Assembly: GCF_009695745.1 (NCBI RefSeq)
Contig: NZ_VUNH01000009.1
Coordinates: 62,001-126,000, forward strand
Origin: Pyramidobacter porci
GTDB taxonomy: Bacteria; Synergistota; Synergistia; Synergistales; Dethiosulfovibrionaceae
Length of the DNA stretch: 64,000 bases
Direction of reading: 5' to 3'
The position numbers were made by a program, and so were the translations under genes. The notes beneath the pieces were generated by a model. It was not told where the DNA came from and did not search any database. It saw only the letters and a list, made by a program, of their open reading frames with translations. Below are positions 16,923-25,449 of the stretch, piece by piece; the stretch's first letter is position 1; every line of letters begins with the position of its first letter.

Positions 16923-18140
16923 ATGAAAAAGAATCAGCCTGCCCGTCTTGACGATTGGCTTTCTTCCAGAGTTTTTTTGATTGTTTTCTCGTTGATCCTC
17001 TCGTTTGTTTTGTGGTTCTACGTCGTTGGCAATCGCAACGAGGAAATTGCCAAGACTTATGAAGTGCGCCTTGACTTTTTGAATCCGCCTGCGGATCTTG
17101 CGCTTTTCCCTTCCGTGAGGACGGTTGTCGTCACGCTGAACGGCGAGCGTCGGGCAATGAACGTTCTGCAAAACTCCCAGCTTACTGCCGAAGTCGATCT
17201 GAAAAATCTCGGCGCCGGGCGTCATACCGTGCCCATTCATTTCAAAGCGCCGTCTCGCATGAATGTGGCGCAGATCGTTCCCAAGGATGTCGAAATCGAA
17301 CTGGCGCGCATGATCGACAAGGAGCTCAAGGTCAAGATCCTTCCTCCGGAGAACATGCCGGAAGGATACGTCATGGATGGAGCCACATCGGATCCGGACG
17401 TGGTGGTGGCTCACGGACGCGAGGATCAGCTTTCCTCGATCTACGAAATTTCCGTGCGCCCCACTCTGGAGGAACTTTTTCGCGGCGGCGCCTGGCGCAT
17501 TCCGCTCAGATCCCCCAGCGGGGTGGAACTGGATTTTTCGCCTGCCGACGTGACCGTGTCCGCAACCTACTATCAGGGAATACCGCGCAAGGAACTCCCC
17601 GTGGAAGTGAGAACTCGCGGCACGCTGCCGCCAAGCCTTCGCCTCCTTTCCGCGAAGGCGGTGCCCGAGACCATTCTTGTCGAAGGACGGGCGGAAGCGT
17701 TCGATCAGGTCGCCAAGCTTTACACAGAGCCGATCAACCTGGCGCGCCTTTCCAAGAGCGCTTCCATCCAGACGAAAATTGCGGAGGTCCCCGCCGGCCT
17801 GTCACTGCTTTCTTCTCCGGCCGTTACCGTGAACGTGGAAGTGAAAACGCTGAACGACACCCGCGACTACGAAGAAATTCCCATTTCGGTGACGGGAGCG
17901 TCCGCTGATGTGCGCTGGGCCGTTGAGCCGGCGACGGTGACCGTGTATGTCGAAGGAACCGCCAACGTCTTGCAGAACTTGACGCTGAAAGATCTTGAAC
18001 TGACGGCTTTCGTCGACGTTTCCAATATTGTCGCTCCGTCGATGCGCCTGCCGGTCCATCTGAAACGAAAAGAAATCGCCGGAGTCGAATCGGTCGGCGT
18101 TGAACCGTTAACCGTAAAGGTGACGCGGCAGTCTCAATAA
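16923..18140 (+). CDS. cdaR: CdaA regulatory protein, YbbR-domain protein
   Basis: This 405-residue protein has one N-terminal membrane anchor (FLIVFSLILSFVLWFYVVGN) and then an extracytoplasmic part made of about four YbbR-like beta repeats, each of roughly 80-90 residues with recurring V-x-V-x-G patterns. CdaR-type proteins bind CdaA in the membrane and tune its cyclase activity. I chose ATG 16923. A TTG six bases earlier is in frame but less likely. It sits between cdaA and glmM with short gaps of 10 and 24 nt, consistent with one transcript. Confidence 0.9.
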   Translation: MKKNQPARLDDWLSSRVFLIVFSLILSFVLWFYVVGNRNEEIAKTYEVRLDFLNPPADLALFPSVRTVVVTLNGERRAMNVLQNSQLTAEVDLKNLGAGRHTVPIHFKAPSRMNVAQIVPKDVEIELARMIDKELKVKILPPENMPEGYVMDGATSDPDVVVAHGREDQLSSIYEISVRPTLEELFRGGAWRIPLRSPSGVELDFSPADVTVSATYYQGIPRKELPVEVRTRGTLPPSLRLLSAKAVPETILVEGRAEAFDQVAKLYTEPINLARLSKSASIQTKIAEVPAGLSLLSSPAVTVNVEVKTLNDTRDYEEIPISVTGASADVRWAVEPATVTVYVEGTANVLQNLTLKDLELTAFVDVSNIVAPSMRLPVHLKRKEIAGVESVGVEPLTVKVTRQSQ

Positions 18141-18164
18141 TCTGGTCTCGGGGAGGAAAAACGA

Positions 18165-19535
18165 ATGGATGTTAAAAGCACATCGGCGCCGCGTTGTCGT
18201 TGTCTGTTCGGCACCGATGGGGTGCGCGACATTGCCAACAGAGGATCTATGACTCCGGAAATGGCGCTTCGGCTGGGAAGGGCCTATGTCCTGTTTTTGA
18301 TTCAGCGCGGCACGCCGCGTCCCAAGATCGTGGTCGGGCGCGATACGCGTCGTTCGGGCAAAATGCTGGAATCGGCGCTTGTGGCGGGAATGATGTCCGC
18401 GGGAGCGGAGGTTATTTTGCTGGGCGTCATCCCGACCCCGGCCGTAAGCTACGGAGTTCTTTTCTTCAAGGCGCAGGGCGGGGCGATCATCAGCGCTTCC
18501 CATAATCCGCCGGAATACAACGGCATCAAATTTCTCAGCGGCGCGGGACAAAAGCTGCGCGACGGCGAAGAGTTGGAGATCGAGGACTATCTCGGGGACG
18601 ACTTGATCGACGACTGGCGGCCTTCCGGGGCTTCCATCGGCGAGATGGTTTCGGAGGAGGGGTTTGCGATCATGTACGCCGACCGCGTGCTTCAAATCCT
18701 CGACAGCGATCGTCTTTCCGGCATGAAGATCGTTTTCGACTGCGCCAACGGCGCCGCTTCGACAGTCATCCCATTGATCGCGCAAAAGCTTGAGTGCGAG
18801 AGCGTGTTGATTGGCGCCGAGCCCGACGGATTGAACATCAACGAGAAAAGCGGCGTCATGCATTTGGAGGCTTTGACCGAGGCGGTGCGGGCGAACGACG
18901 CCGACATCGGCATCGCTTACGACGGAGATGCCGATCGCGTCCTGTTGGTCGATCGGCAGGGCGCGGTCATCAACGGCGACATCGTGCTCTGGGTCCTGGC
19001 GCGCTGGCTGCAGCGGGAGGGCATTCTCGGCAGCGGCGTCGTCGCGACGGTGATGAGCAACGGCATTCTGGAAAATCATCTGCGCAAGGAAGGAATTCAG
19101 GTTTTTCGCTGTGCCGTGGGCGACCGATACGTTCTTGACATGATGAAGAACACGGCTTCCGGACTGGGCGGCGAACAATCCGGGCACGTGATCATCGACC
19201 ATTACGTCAGAACGGGGGACGGGCTCTGCACGGGCTTCGCCTTCTTGCGCGCGTGCCGCGAGTTGGGGGAAGTGCCTGAAACGCTGGTGGACCGTTTCGA
19301 TCCGTTCCCGCAGGAACTGACGAATATCGCTGTCTCGGATCGGGATAAGGTTATGCAGGACGCGGATTTGAGAGATGCCATCGAACAGACGAATCGCGAA
19401 TTGGGGGCGACGGGGCGCGTGTTTTTGCGTTCTTCGGGGACGGAACCGCTGATCCGTCTGCTGGTAGAATGCAAGGACCGCGATACGCTCGCGTCGCTGT
19501 CGAAGAAGTTCGGCGCGATGATTCGCGCTCTTTAG
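18165..19535 (+). CDS. glmM: Phosphoglucosamine mutase
   Basis: This 456-residue enzyme converts glucosamine-6-phosphate to glucosamine-1-phosphate on the way to UDP-GlcNAc. It has the GlmM start FGTDGVRDIAN, the phosphoserine loop ISASHNPPEYNG with predicted active Ser112, the metal loop DGDADRVL, the sugar-binding GGEQSGH and the C-terminal phosphate loop RSSGTEPLIRL. The length is normal. It shares an operon with cdaA and cdaR, and GlmM is known to inhibit CdaA in Firmicutes. A perfect 44-nt palindrome directly downstream ends the transcript. Confidence 0.96.
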   Translation: MDVKSTSAPRCRCLFGTDGVRDIANRGSMTPEMALRLGRAYVLFLIQRGTPRPKIVVGRDTRRSGKMLESALVAGMMSAGAEVILLGVIPTPAVSYGVLFFKAQGGAIISASHNPPEYNGIKFLSGAGQKLRDGEELEIEDYLGDDLIDDWRPSGASIGEMVSEEGFAIMYADRVLQILDSDRLSGMKIVFDCANGAASTVIPLIAQKLECESVLIGAEPDGLNINEKSGVMHLEALTEAVRANDADIGIAYDGDADRVLLVDRQGAVINGDIVLWVLARWLQREGILGSGVVATVMSNGILENHLRKEGIQVFRCAVGDRYVLDMMKNTASGLGGEQSGHVIIDHYVRTGDGLCTGFAFLRACRELGEVPETLVDRFDPFPQELTNIAVSDRDKVMQDADLRDAIEQTNRELGATGRVFLRSSGTEPLIRLLVECKDRDTLASLSKKFGAMIRAL

Positions 19536-19551
19536 AGTTCGCCGCGTTCGG

Positions 19552-19595
19552 AAAATGGGGAGGATTGAACCGTACGGTTCAATCCTCCCCATTTT
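19552..19595. terminator. Palindromic terminator after glmM
   Basis: It is a perfect palindrome with 22-nt arms starting AAAATGGGGAGGATTGAACC, its complement ending in ATTTT. The structure would act in both orientations. It separates the cdaA-cdaR-glmM transcript from the glmS promoter and ribozyme. Confidence 0.85.
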
Positions 19596-19603
19596 GTGAT
19601 AAT
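19595..19603 (+). promoter_or_regulatory. Probable extended -10 promoter of glmS
   Basis: TGTGATAAT fits TGnTATAAT. It lies between the glmM terminator and the ribozyme cleavage site about 30 nt downstream, the position expected for a transcript that starts just before the ribozyme. Confidence 0.5.
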
Positions 19604-19633
19604 ATAAACGCTGGGAGGAAACGTACGAACGGA

Positions 19634-19788
19634 AGCGCCAGGACTGAACCGTTTCTGATTCAGCGGCGACAGTCGACGAGGACGAAAGCGATCGAACCAT
19701 TCGGCGGATGCTTTCGTGGCGGGCGAAGGGGAGCCATGAACCTCTGTCACAAAACCCCGGGGCGACCTGGGTACAAACGGCAGAGGCC
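19634..19788 (+). ncRNA. glmS ribozyme (glucosamine-6-phosphate-activated self-cleaving riboswitch)
   Basis: The sequence follows the known glmS catalytic RNA. The GCGCCAG block after the cleavage point is at 19635-19641, with cleavage predicted between A19634 and G19635. The core ACGAGGACG and TCGGCGGATGC is present, with the GAAAGC/GCTTTC helix between them. The P4 domain is closed by CCTCTGTC (19741-19748) with GGCAGAGG (19779-19786) and contains AAAACCCC...GGGGCGACC...ACAAAC. It lies in the 279-nt leader of glmS, 27 nt before the start codon. In Bacillus the RNA cleaves when glucosamine-6-phosphate is plentiful and the glmS mRNA is then degraded. Confidence 0.92.
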
Positions 19789-19814
19789 CTTCAGTGCTGA
19801 GGAGGTTGCTCAGT

Positions 19815-21638
19815 ATGTGTGGAATTGTTGGTTATGTCGGCAACAAGAATGCCTGCGAGATTATCATTCAAGGGCTGGAGCGCCTTGAATATCGCGGGTA
19901 CGATTCTGCGGGTGTTGCCGTTTGCGAGAAGGGCACTTTCAAGACGGTCAAAACCGTGGGCAAGGTGGCGAAGCTCAAAGAGCTTGTCGGCGCCGACGGG
20001 CTGAAGGGAAACGTCGGCATCGGACATACCCGTTGGGCCACTCATGGCGGCGTGACGACGGCGAACGCCCATCCTCACACCGATGAGAAGCATATGGTGG
20101 TTCTCGTCCACAATGGAATCATCGAAAACTACAAGGAACTCCGCGACGAACTCGTCGCTGAGAACGTGCATTTCAGCTCGGAGACGGACACGGAAGTTGC
20201 GGCGCAGCTTCTTGCCCGTCTCTATGACGGAGAGCCTGTCAAAGCTCTGTGCCAGCTTTTCAAGAAGTGCCGCGGAGCGTTTGCCTTTGTGCTTGTTTTC
20301 GGCGATCGACCGAATGAGCTCTACTGCGTGAGAAAAGGCGCACCGTTGGTTGTCGCTCTGGGAAACGGCGAAGCGTATTGCGCGTCGGACGTGCCGGCAG
20401 TCGTCGAACACGCGGACAAAGTGATCTTTTTAAACGAAGGCGAGATCTGCCGTCTGAGCACGTCTGGCGCCGAGTTCTGGGATCTCGACGGCGTTGCGCA
20501 TCAGCGCCGCACTGTTTCCGTAGACGTGGACAGGGCGATGATCGACAAAGCCGGCTACCCGCATTTCATGTTGAAAGAAATCAACGAGCAGGGCTCCGTC
20601 CTGCGTCGCGCGCTTTTTGGCCGCACCGCAAGCGATCTGATCGATCTCAGCGGCGAGTGGGGAATCACGCCTGAAAAGGCCAAGACGTTCAAGCGCATGG
20701 ACCTTGTTGCCTGCGGCACGTCATTTTATGCGGCGACCGTCGCGCAGCGGGTATTGGAGAAATATCTGAAGGTTGACATTCGCGTCGATATCGCTTCCGA
20801 ATACCGTTATCGACCGCTCAGAGCCGGCGGGGATACGATAGCGGTTTTCGTGTCTCAGTCCGGCGAAACGCTCGACACGCTCGAAGCTCTTCGGCACGTG
20901 AAGGAGCTGGGGGCCTATACCGTGGCGGCGACGAACGCTCCCAATTCATCGATCGCCCGCGAAGTGGACGACGTGATCCGCCTGAACGCCGGCATCGAGA
21001 TCGGCGTGGCGGCGACAAAGACGTTCACGGCGCAGATGGCGGTGCTGATTTTGGCCGGGCTGTATCTGGCCAAACTCCGCGGCGAACTGCCCGGCGCGGA
21101 CGAAAAGCGCCTCGCCGAAGCGATGAAGGATTTGCCGTACAAGGTCGAACAGACGTTGCTTTTGAAAGACGTCGTTCGCTCTTTGGCCCGCAAGTTCGGC
21201 GCAGCGCGGGATTTTCTGTTCCTGGGGAGAGGCGTTTCCTATCCGGTGGCCATGGAAGGCGCTTTGAAGCTGAAAGAGATCTCCTACGTTCATGCGGAGG
21301 CGTACGCCGCCGGGGAGATGAAACACGGCCCCATCGCTCTGCTCGATGAAGAGCTTCCGGTCGTCGTGGTCGCCCCGGCGGACGAGCTGCTGGAAAAAAC
21401 GCTTTCCAACGTGGAGGAAACGCGCGCCAGAAAAGCGCCGGTGATCATTGTCACCACGGAAAACGTTCCCGACGTGAACGATGTGTCGGGAACAATCAAG
21501 GTGCCGATGACCGAAGCCGAGTTAACGCCGTTCCTGACAGTTCTGCCGCTGCAGATATTCGCCTACGAATCAGCGCTGCTGCGCGGCTGCGATATCGATC
21601 AGCCGCGAAATCTGGCAAAGAGCGTCACCGTCGAATAA
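19815..21638 (+). CDS. glmS: Glutamine--fructose-6-phosphate aminotransferase (isomerizing)
   Basis: This 607-residue enzyme makes glucosamine-6-phosphate from fructose-6-phosphate and glutamine. Cys2 follows the initiator Met (MCGIVGYVGN), which fixes the start at ATG 19815 behind GAGGAGGTT, since the N-terminal cysteine is the glutaminase nucleophile. The glutaminase domain carries GHTRWATHGG. Two SIS sugar-isomerase domains follow, with CGTSFYAA, SQSGETLDT and GRGVSYPVAMEGALKLKEISY, and the C-terminal KSVTVE. Expression is probably controlled by the ribozyme directly upstream, and a strong terminator follows the stop codon. Confidence 0.97.
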   Translation: MCGIVGYVGNKNACEIIIQGLERLEYRGYDSAGVAVCEKGTFKTVKTVGKVAKLKELVGADGLKGNVGIGHTRWATHGGVTTANAHPHTDEKHMVVLVHNGIIENYKELRDELVAENVHFSSETDTEVAAQLLARLYDGEPVKALCQLFKKCRGAFAFVLVFGDRPNELYCVRKGAPLVVALGNGEAYCASDVPAVVEHADKVIFLNEGEICRLSTSGAEFWDLDGVAHQRRTVSVDVDRAMIDKAGYPHFMLKEINEQGSVLRRALFGRTASDLIDLSGEWGITPEKAKTFKRMDLVACGTSFYAATVAQRVLEKYLKVDIRVDIASEYRYRPLRAGGDTIAVFVSQSGETLDTLEALRHVKELGAYTVAATNAPNSSIAREVDDVIRLNAGIEIGVAATKTFTAQMAVLILAGLYLAKLRGELPGADEKRLAEAMKDLPYKVEQTLLLKDVVRSLARKFGAARDFLFLGRGVSYPVAMEGALKLKEISYVHAEAYAAGEMKHGPIALLDEELPVVVVAPADELLEKTLSNVEETRARKAPVIIVTTENVPDVNDVSGTIKVPMTEAELTPFLTVLPLQIFAYESALLRGCDIDQPRNLAKSVTVE

Positions 21639-21653
21639 ATAATAAATTTAAAG

Positions 21654-21692
21654 AGAACGTTCGGGATGGCTCGATTCCGAACGTTCTTTTTT
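21654..21692 (+). terminator. Terminator after glmS
   Basis: An 11-bp perfect stem (AGAACGTTCGG / CCGAACGTTCT) is followed by a run of six T on the plus strand. Confidence 0.9.
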
Positions 21693-21778
21693 GTAGAAAA
21701 CTCACGGCGAAAACGGTTTGCCTGCGCTTGCTCTTTTTTGTACAATGAACGCAGTCTCTGGGAAAGGATGAGCGCACC

Positions 21779-22177
21779 ATGAGAAAAAGCGTGTTCCTGA
21801 TGGCCGTCGCAGGCGTCTTCATGGGCTTCGGCTGGCGCGCCGACTACGCCGCGAAAATGCGGAAAATGGAAAACGTCGAAACGGTCGGGGCTGCATACGT
21901 GACGGAGCGTGCCGGACGAAAGGATTTTTTCGTCGTGGATCTGCGCGGCGCGCCCGCGGCGGAGCGAACGCCCGCCGCTTTCGAAGTCTTTCTGACGTCG
22001 GCGCAGCTCGAAAGCCCCGAGGCCGCCGCGCTGCTCAAACGCGCGGGCATCGATTCCGACGCCGAGATCGTACTGCGCGGCGGCACGGAGGAACAGACCG
22101 CCGCCGCGGCGAAACGGCTTCTGACGCTGCTGAACTGGAACTCGCTGGTCGTGAAAAGACTGGCGGCGGAGCCGTAA
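21779..22177 (+). CDS. Small exported protein of unknown function
   Basis: This is a 132-residue protein. Residues 1-22 are a signal peptide or membrane anchor (basic start, then VFLMAVAGVFMGFGW). The rest is soluble and alternates beta and alpha segments, with FFVVDLRG and a helix rich in Ala and Glu near the end. The VVDLRG strand recalls a rhodanese fold, but there is no catalytic cysteine at all in the protein. I do not recognise the family. It is 20 nt upstream of the GNAT gene and may share its transcript. The ATG follows GGAAAGGATGAGCGCACC. Confidence 0.6.
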   Translation: MRKSVFLMAVAGVFMGFGWRADYAAKMRKMENVETVGAAYVTERAGRKDFFVVDLRGAPAAERTPAAFEVFLTSAQLESPEAAALLKRAGIDSDAEIVLRGGTEEQTAAAAKRLLTLLNWNSLVVKRLAAEP

Positions 22178-22197
22178 AGAAGAAAAGGAGCGGCCGG

Positions 22198-23043
22198 ATG
22201 AGAATGACGCGCGGCGAAGCGGAGATCATGTCGTTCCGGGCGGGCGACGAGCGTGAGATCCCCGCTCTGGTGCGGTCGGTGTACGGAGGAAACTATGACC
22301 GGCGCTTTTACGAGCCGTCGGCAATCGCGCGCATGGTCGGCGAAGGTTTGTTCCTCGTCGCGGCGCGCCGGGGCGGACGCCTTGTAGGCATGACGGGATT
22401 CCGCGCCGAAGGGAGTTCCAACCGGCGGCTGTTCCGCACCTATCGCCGCATGGTCGCGCCCGAAGCGCGCGGGCTGGGGCTGGCGCGTGCCATGGAGGAC
22501 CTGGGCGAACGCTTTTTGATCGAAGAGGGATTGCCGGAAGGCTTTTACGCTCAGGTCGAGGCGTCCAGTCCTTCGAACCGTCTTCTGTCGGAGTGCGGAT
22601 TCGCGCTGACGGCGGCGGAACCGGCCGTGGGGAAACGCGCCGCCCAGACCTTTCTGTTCAAAGAATTGGAACCTGTCCGCGGCAAACTGAATGAAAACGG
22701 CTCGCTGGCCGCGGCGTATACGATGGCGGACGCCCCGCCGGTACAGAGGATCGACGCCGCCCGAGCCGGGCGCGGTCTGTTCGACGCGCTCGAACGGCTG
22801 TGCCGCGAAGGCAAAACGCTGGAGCTTTTTATGCCGCCGCCGAGCGAGGAAGATCGCGAGAGGCTGCGCGGCCTCGGATTTTTCAGCTGCGGCGTCGCGC
22901 GCCGCTGGAGGCCGGACGGCGACGGCGAAATCTTTATGAAAACATTCGCGCGCGCCGAGCTGCCCGCTCCGCCGCTGCAGGATGAACGAACTCTGGCGCT
23001 GTGGGAAGCCGTGCGCCGCGGCATGAAACGCGTCGGTTTATAA
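22198..23043 (+). CDS. GNAT-family N-acetyltransferase with C-terminal extension
   Basis: This is a 281-residue protein. Residues about 10-160 form a GNAT fold with the acetyl-CoA pyrophosphate-binding segment VAPEARGLGLARAMED, which fits the R/Q-x-x-G-x-G/A motif, and SSPSNRLLSECGF near its end. The last 120 residues are not clearly GNAT and may be a second, degenerate copy or a partner domain (a short hydrophobic strand FFSCGVARRW is visible). The acceptor substrate is unknown. ATG 22198 follows AAAAGGAGCGGCCGG. It converges on the phoR gene, separated by a shared hairpin terminator. Confidence 0.75.
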   Translation: MRMTRGEAEIMSFRAGDEREIPALVRSVYGGNYDRRFYEPSAIARMVGEGLFLVAARRGGRLVGMTGFRAEGSSNRRLFRTYRRMVAPEARGLGLARAMEDLGERFLIEEGLPEGFYAQVEASSPSNRLLSECGFALTAAEPAVGKRAAQTFLFKELEPVRGKLNENGSLAAAYTMADAPPVQRIDAARAGRGLFDALERLCREGKTLELFMPPPSEEDRERLRGLGFFSCGVARRWRPDGDGEIFMKTFARAELPAPPLQDERTLALWEAVRRGMKRVGL

Positions 23044-23090
23044 AAAGCGAATGGGGAAGCCGAACGCTCCGGCTTCCCCATTCGCTTTTT
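23042..23090. terminator. Bidirectional terminator between the GNAT gene and phoR
   Basis: A perfect 20-bp stem (AAAAAGCGAATGGGGAAGCC at 23042-23061, complement at 23071-23090) with a 9-nt loop. A/T tails on both sides allow it to serve both converging genes. Confidence 0.9.
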
Positions 23091-23091
23091 C

Positions 23092-24777
23092 CTAGGCGGG
23101 GGCGTGGAACTCTTTGTCGAAAATCACGGTGAAACAACTGCCCGAATCGGGCGCGCTGCTCAGCTCGACGGACGCGCCGTGAATCGCGGCGGCGTGTTTG
23201 ACGATGGCCAGTCCCAGGCCGGTGCCGCCGGTTTCCTTGCTGTGGCTCTTGTCCACGCGGTAGAAACGCTCGAAGACGCGGTCCTGGTGTTCCGGCGGGA
23301 TGCCGATGCCCGTGTCCTGCACGGTCAGCGCGACGGTCTCGTTCCCTTCGGCGACGTCGACGAGAACGGAGCCTCCCTCTCTGTTGTACTTGACGGCGTT
23401 TTCGATCAGGTTGAACGCCATCTCGTCGAGCAGGGGACGAACGCCCCAAACGCAGGCGCGGCGGCCGGTCAGTTCGATCAGCACTTTTCGGCTTTCAGCT
23501 TCGGGTTTGAGACGCGGCAAAATTTTTTCGCAGAGATCGAAGAGGTCGACGTTTTCACGAGGCGGCAGGGCCGCTTTCTCGTCGAGCTTCGACAGCTCCA
23601 TGATGTCGTTGACCAGCGCGATCAGGCGGCTGGCTTCGCCGTGGATTTTCTCGGCGAAGCCGCGCAGGTCTTCCGGTTTGGCGAGTCCCGAGGCCATGAT
23701 CTCGGAGTAACCGGCGATGGACGTAAGCGGCGTGCGCAGTTCGTGCGACACGTTGGCGGTGAATTCCCGGCGCTGTCGTTCCGCCTGCTGGCGGGCCGTG
23801 ACGTCGAGCAGCAGCACGACCATGCCCGCCTGTTTTTGTTCGCCGGCGACGGTCACGGGCGTGGAGAGAAGACGATAAACGCGGCCGCCGACGTCCAGCA
23901 GCGCTTCGCCGTTGCGCCCCGCCTGCGCGGCCTGGACAACGCTGTGCAGTTCGGCGCTGCGGCTGACGAGGAGGATATTCTGACCGACGTATTGAGCGGG
24001 GTCGACCGCGAAAATTCTCGCGGCGCTGCGATTGATGGCCAGCACCGTTCCTTCTTTGTCGACGTGGAGCAGCCCTTCGCGCATGTTTTCCGTAACGGCG
24101 GCCAGTTCGCGGCGTTGATTTTCCAGCTCGTCGAGCTGGCTGCGCAGCGTCTCGTTCTGATTTTCAAGGCGGAGCAGAAGCGGCGTCAGCTCGTCGTAAG
24201 CGTCGTTCTCCAGGGGCTCGGCGAGGTTGAGCCGGGTAATCGGAGCGGTGATGCCGCGGGCCAGAGCGCGCGAAAGAAACAGAGCCAGCAAAGCGGTCAG
24301 CGCCGCGGTAACGGTCAGCGGGAACACGACGCGGCGCGCCAGGCCGGCGGTCGTGCCGCGGGTGACGGCGACGCGCAGAATACGCCCGTCGTCCAAGCGG
24401 ACGGCGCAGTAATGCGTTTTTTCCGTGAGCGTGTCTGAATAGCGGTAGCTTTCGCCGCGGCCGCTGCGAAGCGCTTCCTGCACCTCGGGGCGGGCGCGGT
24501 GATTTTCCATTGCGCCGCTGGGCGCGTGATTGTCGTAAAGGACCTGTCCGTCGGCGGAGATGAGCGTGACGCGGCGGCTGTCGGGCAACGCGCTCAGATA
24601 TTCTTCGGCGTTGCGCAGAAGCGGCAGCGTCGCGGCCACGGATCGGGCTTCGGCGCGGAGCTCTTCGGCCACGCGCGCGTCGATGCTTTTGTAGGAGGCC
24701 CGGGCCGTAAACAGCCCAACGATGAAGACTGCGGCCAGTGCGGTGAGAAAAATACTCCAGAAAATTCGCCGCTGCAT
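23092..24777 (-). CDS. phoR: Phosphate-responsive sensor histidine kinase (PhoR-like)
   Basis: This 561-residue membrane kinase has a first helix at residues 7-24, an extracytoplasmic sensor part, a second helix at about 152-170, a coiled segment, a PAS domain at about 220-330, and a HisKA domain with phospho-accepting H345 in NVSHELRTPL. The ATPase domain has the N box NLIENAVKYN, DTGIGIP and GGTGLGLAI. It would phosphorylate PhoB when phosphate is scarce. It is the last gene of the pst-pho operon, 3 nt after phoB, which strongly supports the phosphate role over other histidine kinases. Confidence 0.92.
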   Translation of the reverse strand: MQRRIFWSIFLTALAAVFIVGLFTARASYKSIDARVAEELRAEARSVAATLPLLRNAEEYLSALPDSRRVTLISADGQVLYDNHAPSGAMENHRARPEVQEALRSGRGESYRYSDTLTEKTHYCAVRLDDGRILRVAVTRGTTAGLARRVVFPLTVTAALTALLALFLSRALARGITAPITRLNLAEPLENDAYDELTPLLLRLENQNETLRSQLDELENQRRELAAVTENMREGLLHVDKEGTVLAINRSAARIFAVDPAQYVGQNILLVSRSAELHSVVQAAQAGRNGEALLDVGGRVYRLLSTPVTVAGEQKQAGMVVLLLDVTARQQAERQRREFTANVSHELRTPLTSIAGYSEIMASGLAKPEDLRGFAEKIHGEASRLIALVNDIMELSKLDEKAALPPRENVDLFDLCEKILPRLKPEAESRKVLIELTGRRACVWGVRPLLDEMAFNLIENAVKYNREGGSVLVDVAEGNETVALTVQDTGIGIPPEHQDRVFERFYRVDKSHSKETGGTGLGLAIVKHAAAIHGASVELSSAPDSGSCFTVIFDKEFHAPA

Positions 24778-24780
24778 TCG

Positions 24781-25449
24781 TCAACCTCCCAATTTGTATC
24801 CTACGCCGCGCACCGTCTGGATCAGCGAAGCGCAGTCGCCGAGCTTGCCGCGCAGAGTCTGGACGTGGACGTCCACGGTGCGCGTGCCGCCCTCGTAACT
24901 GTAATCCCAGTTGCGTTCCAGAAGCTGTTCGCGCGTGAAGGCCACGCCGGGATGCCGCATCAGCAGTTCCAGCAGGGCGAATTCCTTCAGCGTCAGCGCG
25001 ACCGGGCGGCCGCCGGCCGTAACTTCGTGGCGCCGGCTGTCCAGTTTCAGCGCGCCGCAGCTGAGGACGGCCGCGCCCTTTTCTCCGCCCGCCGCGCGCA
25101 GGCGGGCTTTGACCCGCGCCACCAATTCCATCATGCCGAAAGGTTTGGCGATGTAATCGTCGGCGCCCAGGTCGAGTCCCCGCACCTTATCGTATTCGGA
25201 ACCTTTGGCGGTGACCATGATCGTCGGGACGCTTTTCAGCGAAGCGTCCTGACGGATGCGTTTGAGGATGCTCAGGCCGTCCTCGCGCGGCAGCATGATG
25301 TCGAGCAGGATCAGATCGGGCTTCCGTTCGGCGCAGGCGACGTAGAACGCCTGACCTTCCGCAAAGCCGCGGGCTTCGAGCCCCGTCTGGTTGAGCGTGT
25401 AGACCACCAGTTCGCGGATACCCGAATCGTCTTCGACGTAATAGATCAT
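24781..25449 (-). CDS. phoB: Phosphate-regulon response regulator (PhoB/PhoP-like)
   Basis: This is a 222-residue OmpR-family regulator. The receiver domain occupies residues 1-118, with acidic pocket E6-D7-D8 and phosphorylated Asp predicted at D50 (DLILLD). The C-terminal winged helix spans about 128-222 (LTLKEFALLELLMRHPG, then TRTVDVHVQTLRGKLGD and GVGYKL). It starts with an ATGA overlap on phoU and is followed by phoR after 3 nt. It probably binds the direct hexamer repeats found upstream of pstS. Confidence 0.93.
   Translation of the reverse strand: MIYYVEDDSGIRELVVYTLNQTGLEARGFAEGQAFYVACAERKPDLILLDIMLPREDGLSILKRIRQDASLKSVPTIMVTAKGSEYDKVRGLDLGADDYIAKPFGMMELVARVKARLRAAGGEKGAAVLSCGALKLDSRRHEVTAGGRPVALTLKEFALLELLMRHPGVAFTREQLLERNWDYSYEGGTRTVDVHVQTLRGKLGDCASLIQTVRGVGYKLGG

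Noticed and set aside
23104-24438. A 444-codon plus-strand frame opposite phoR
   Set aside because: Composition is that of an antisense shadow, and the minus strand encodes a complete histidine kinase in a conserved operon.
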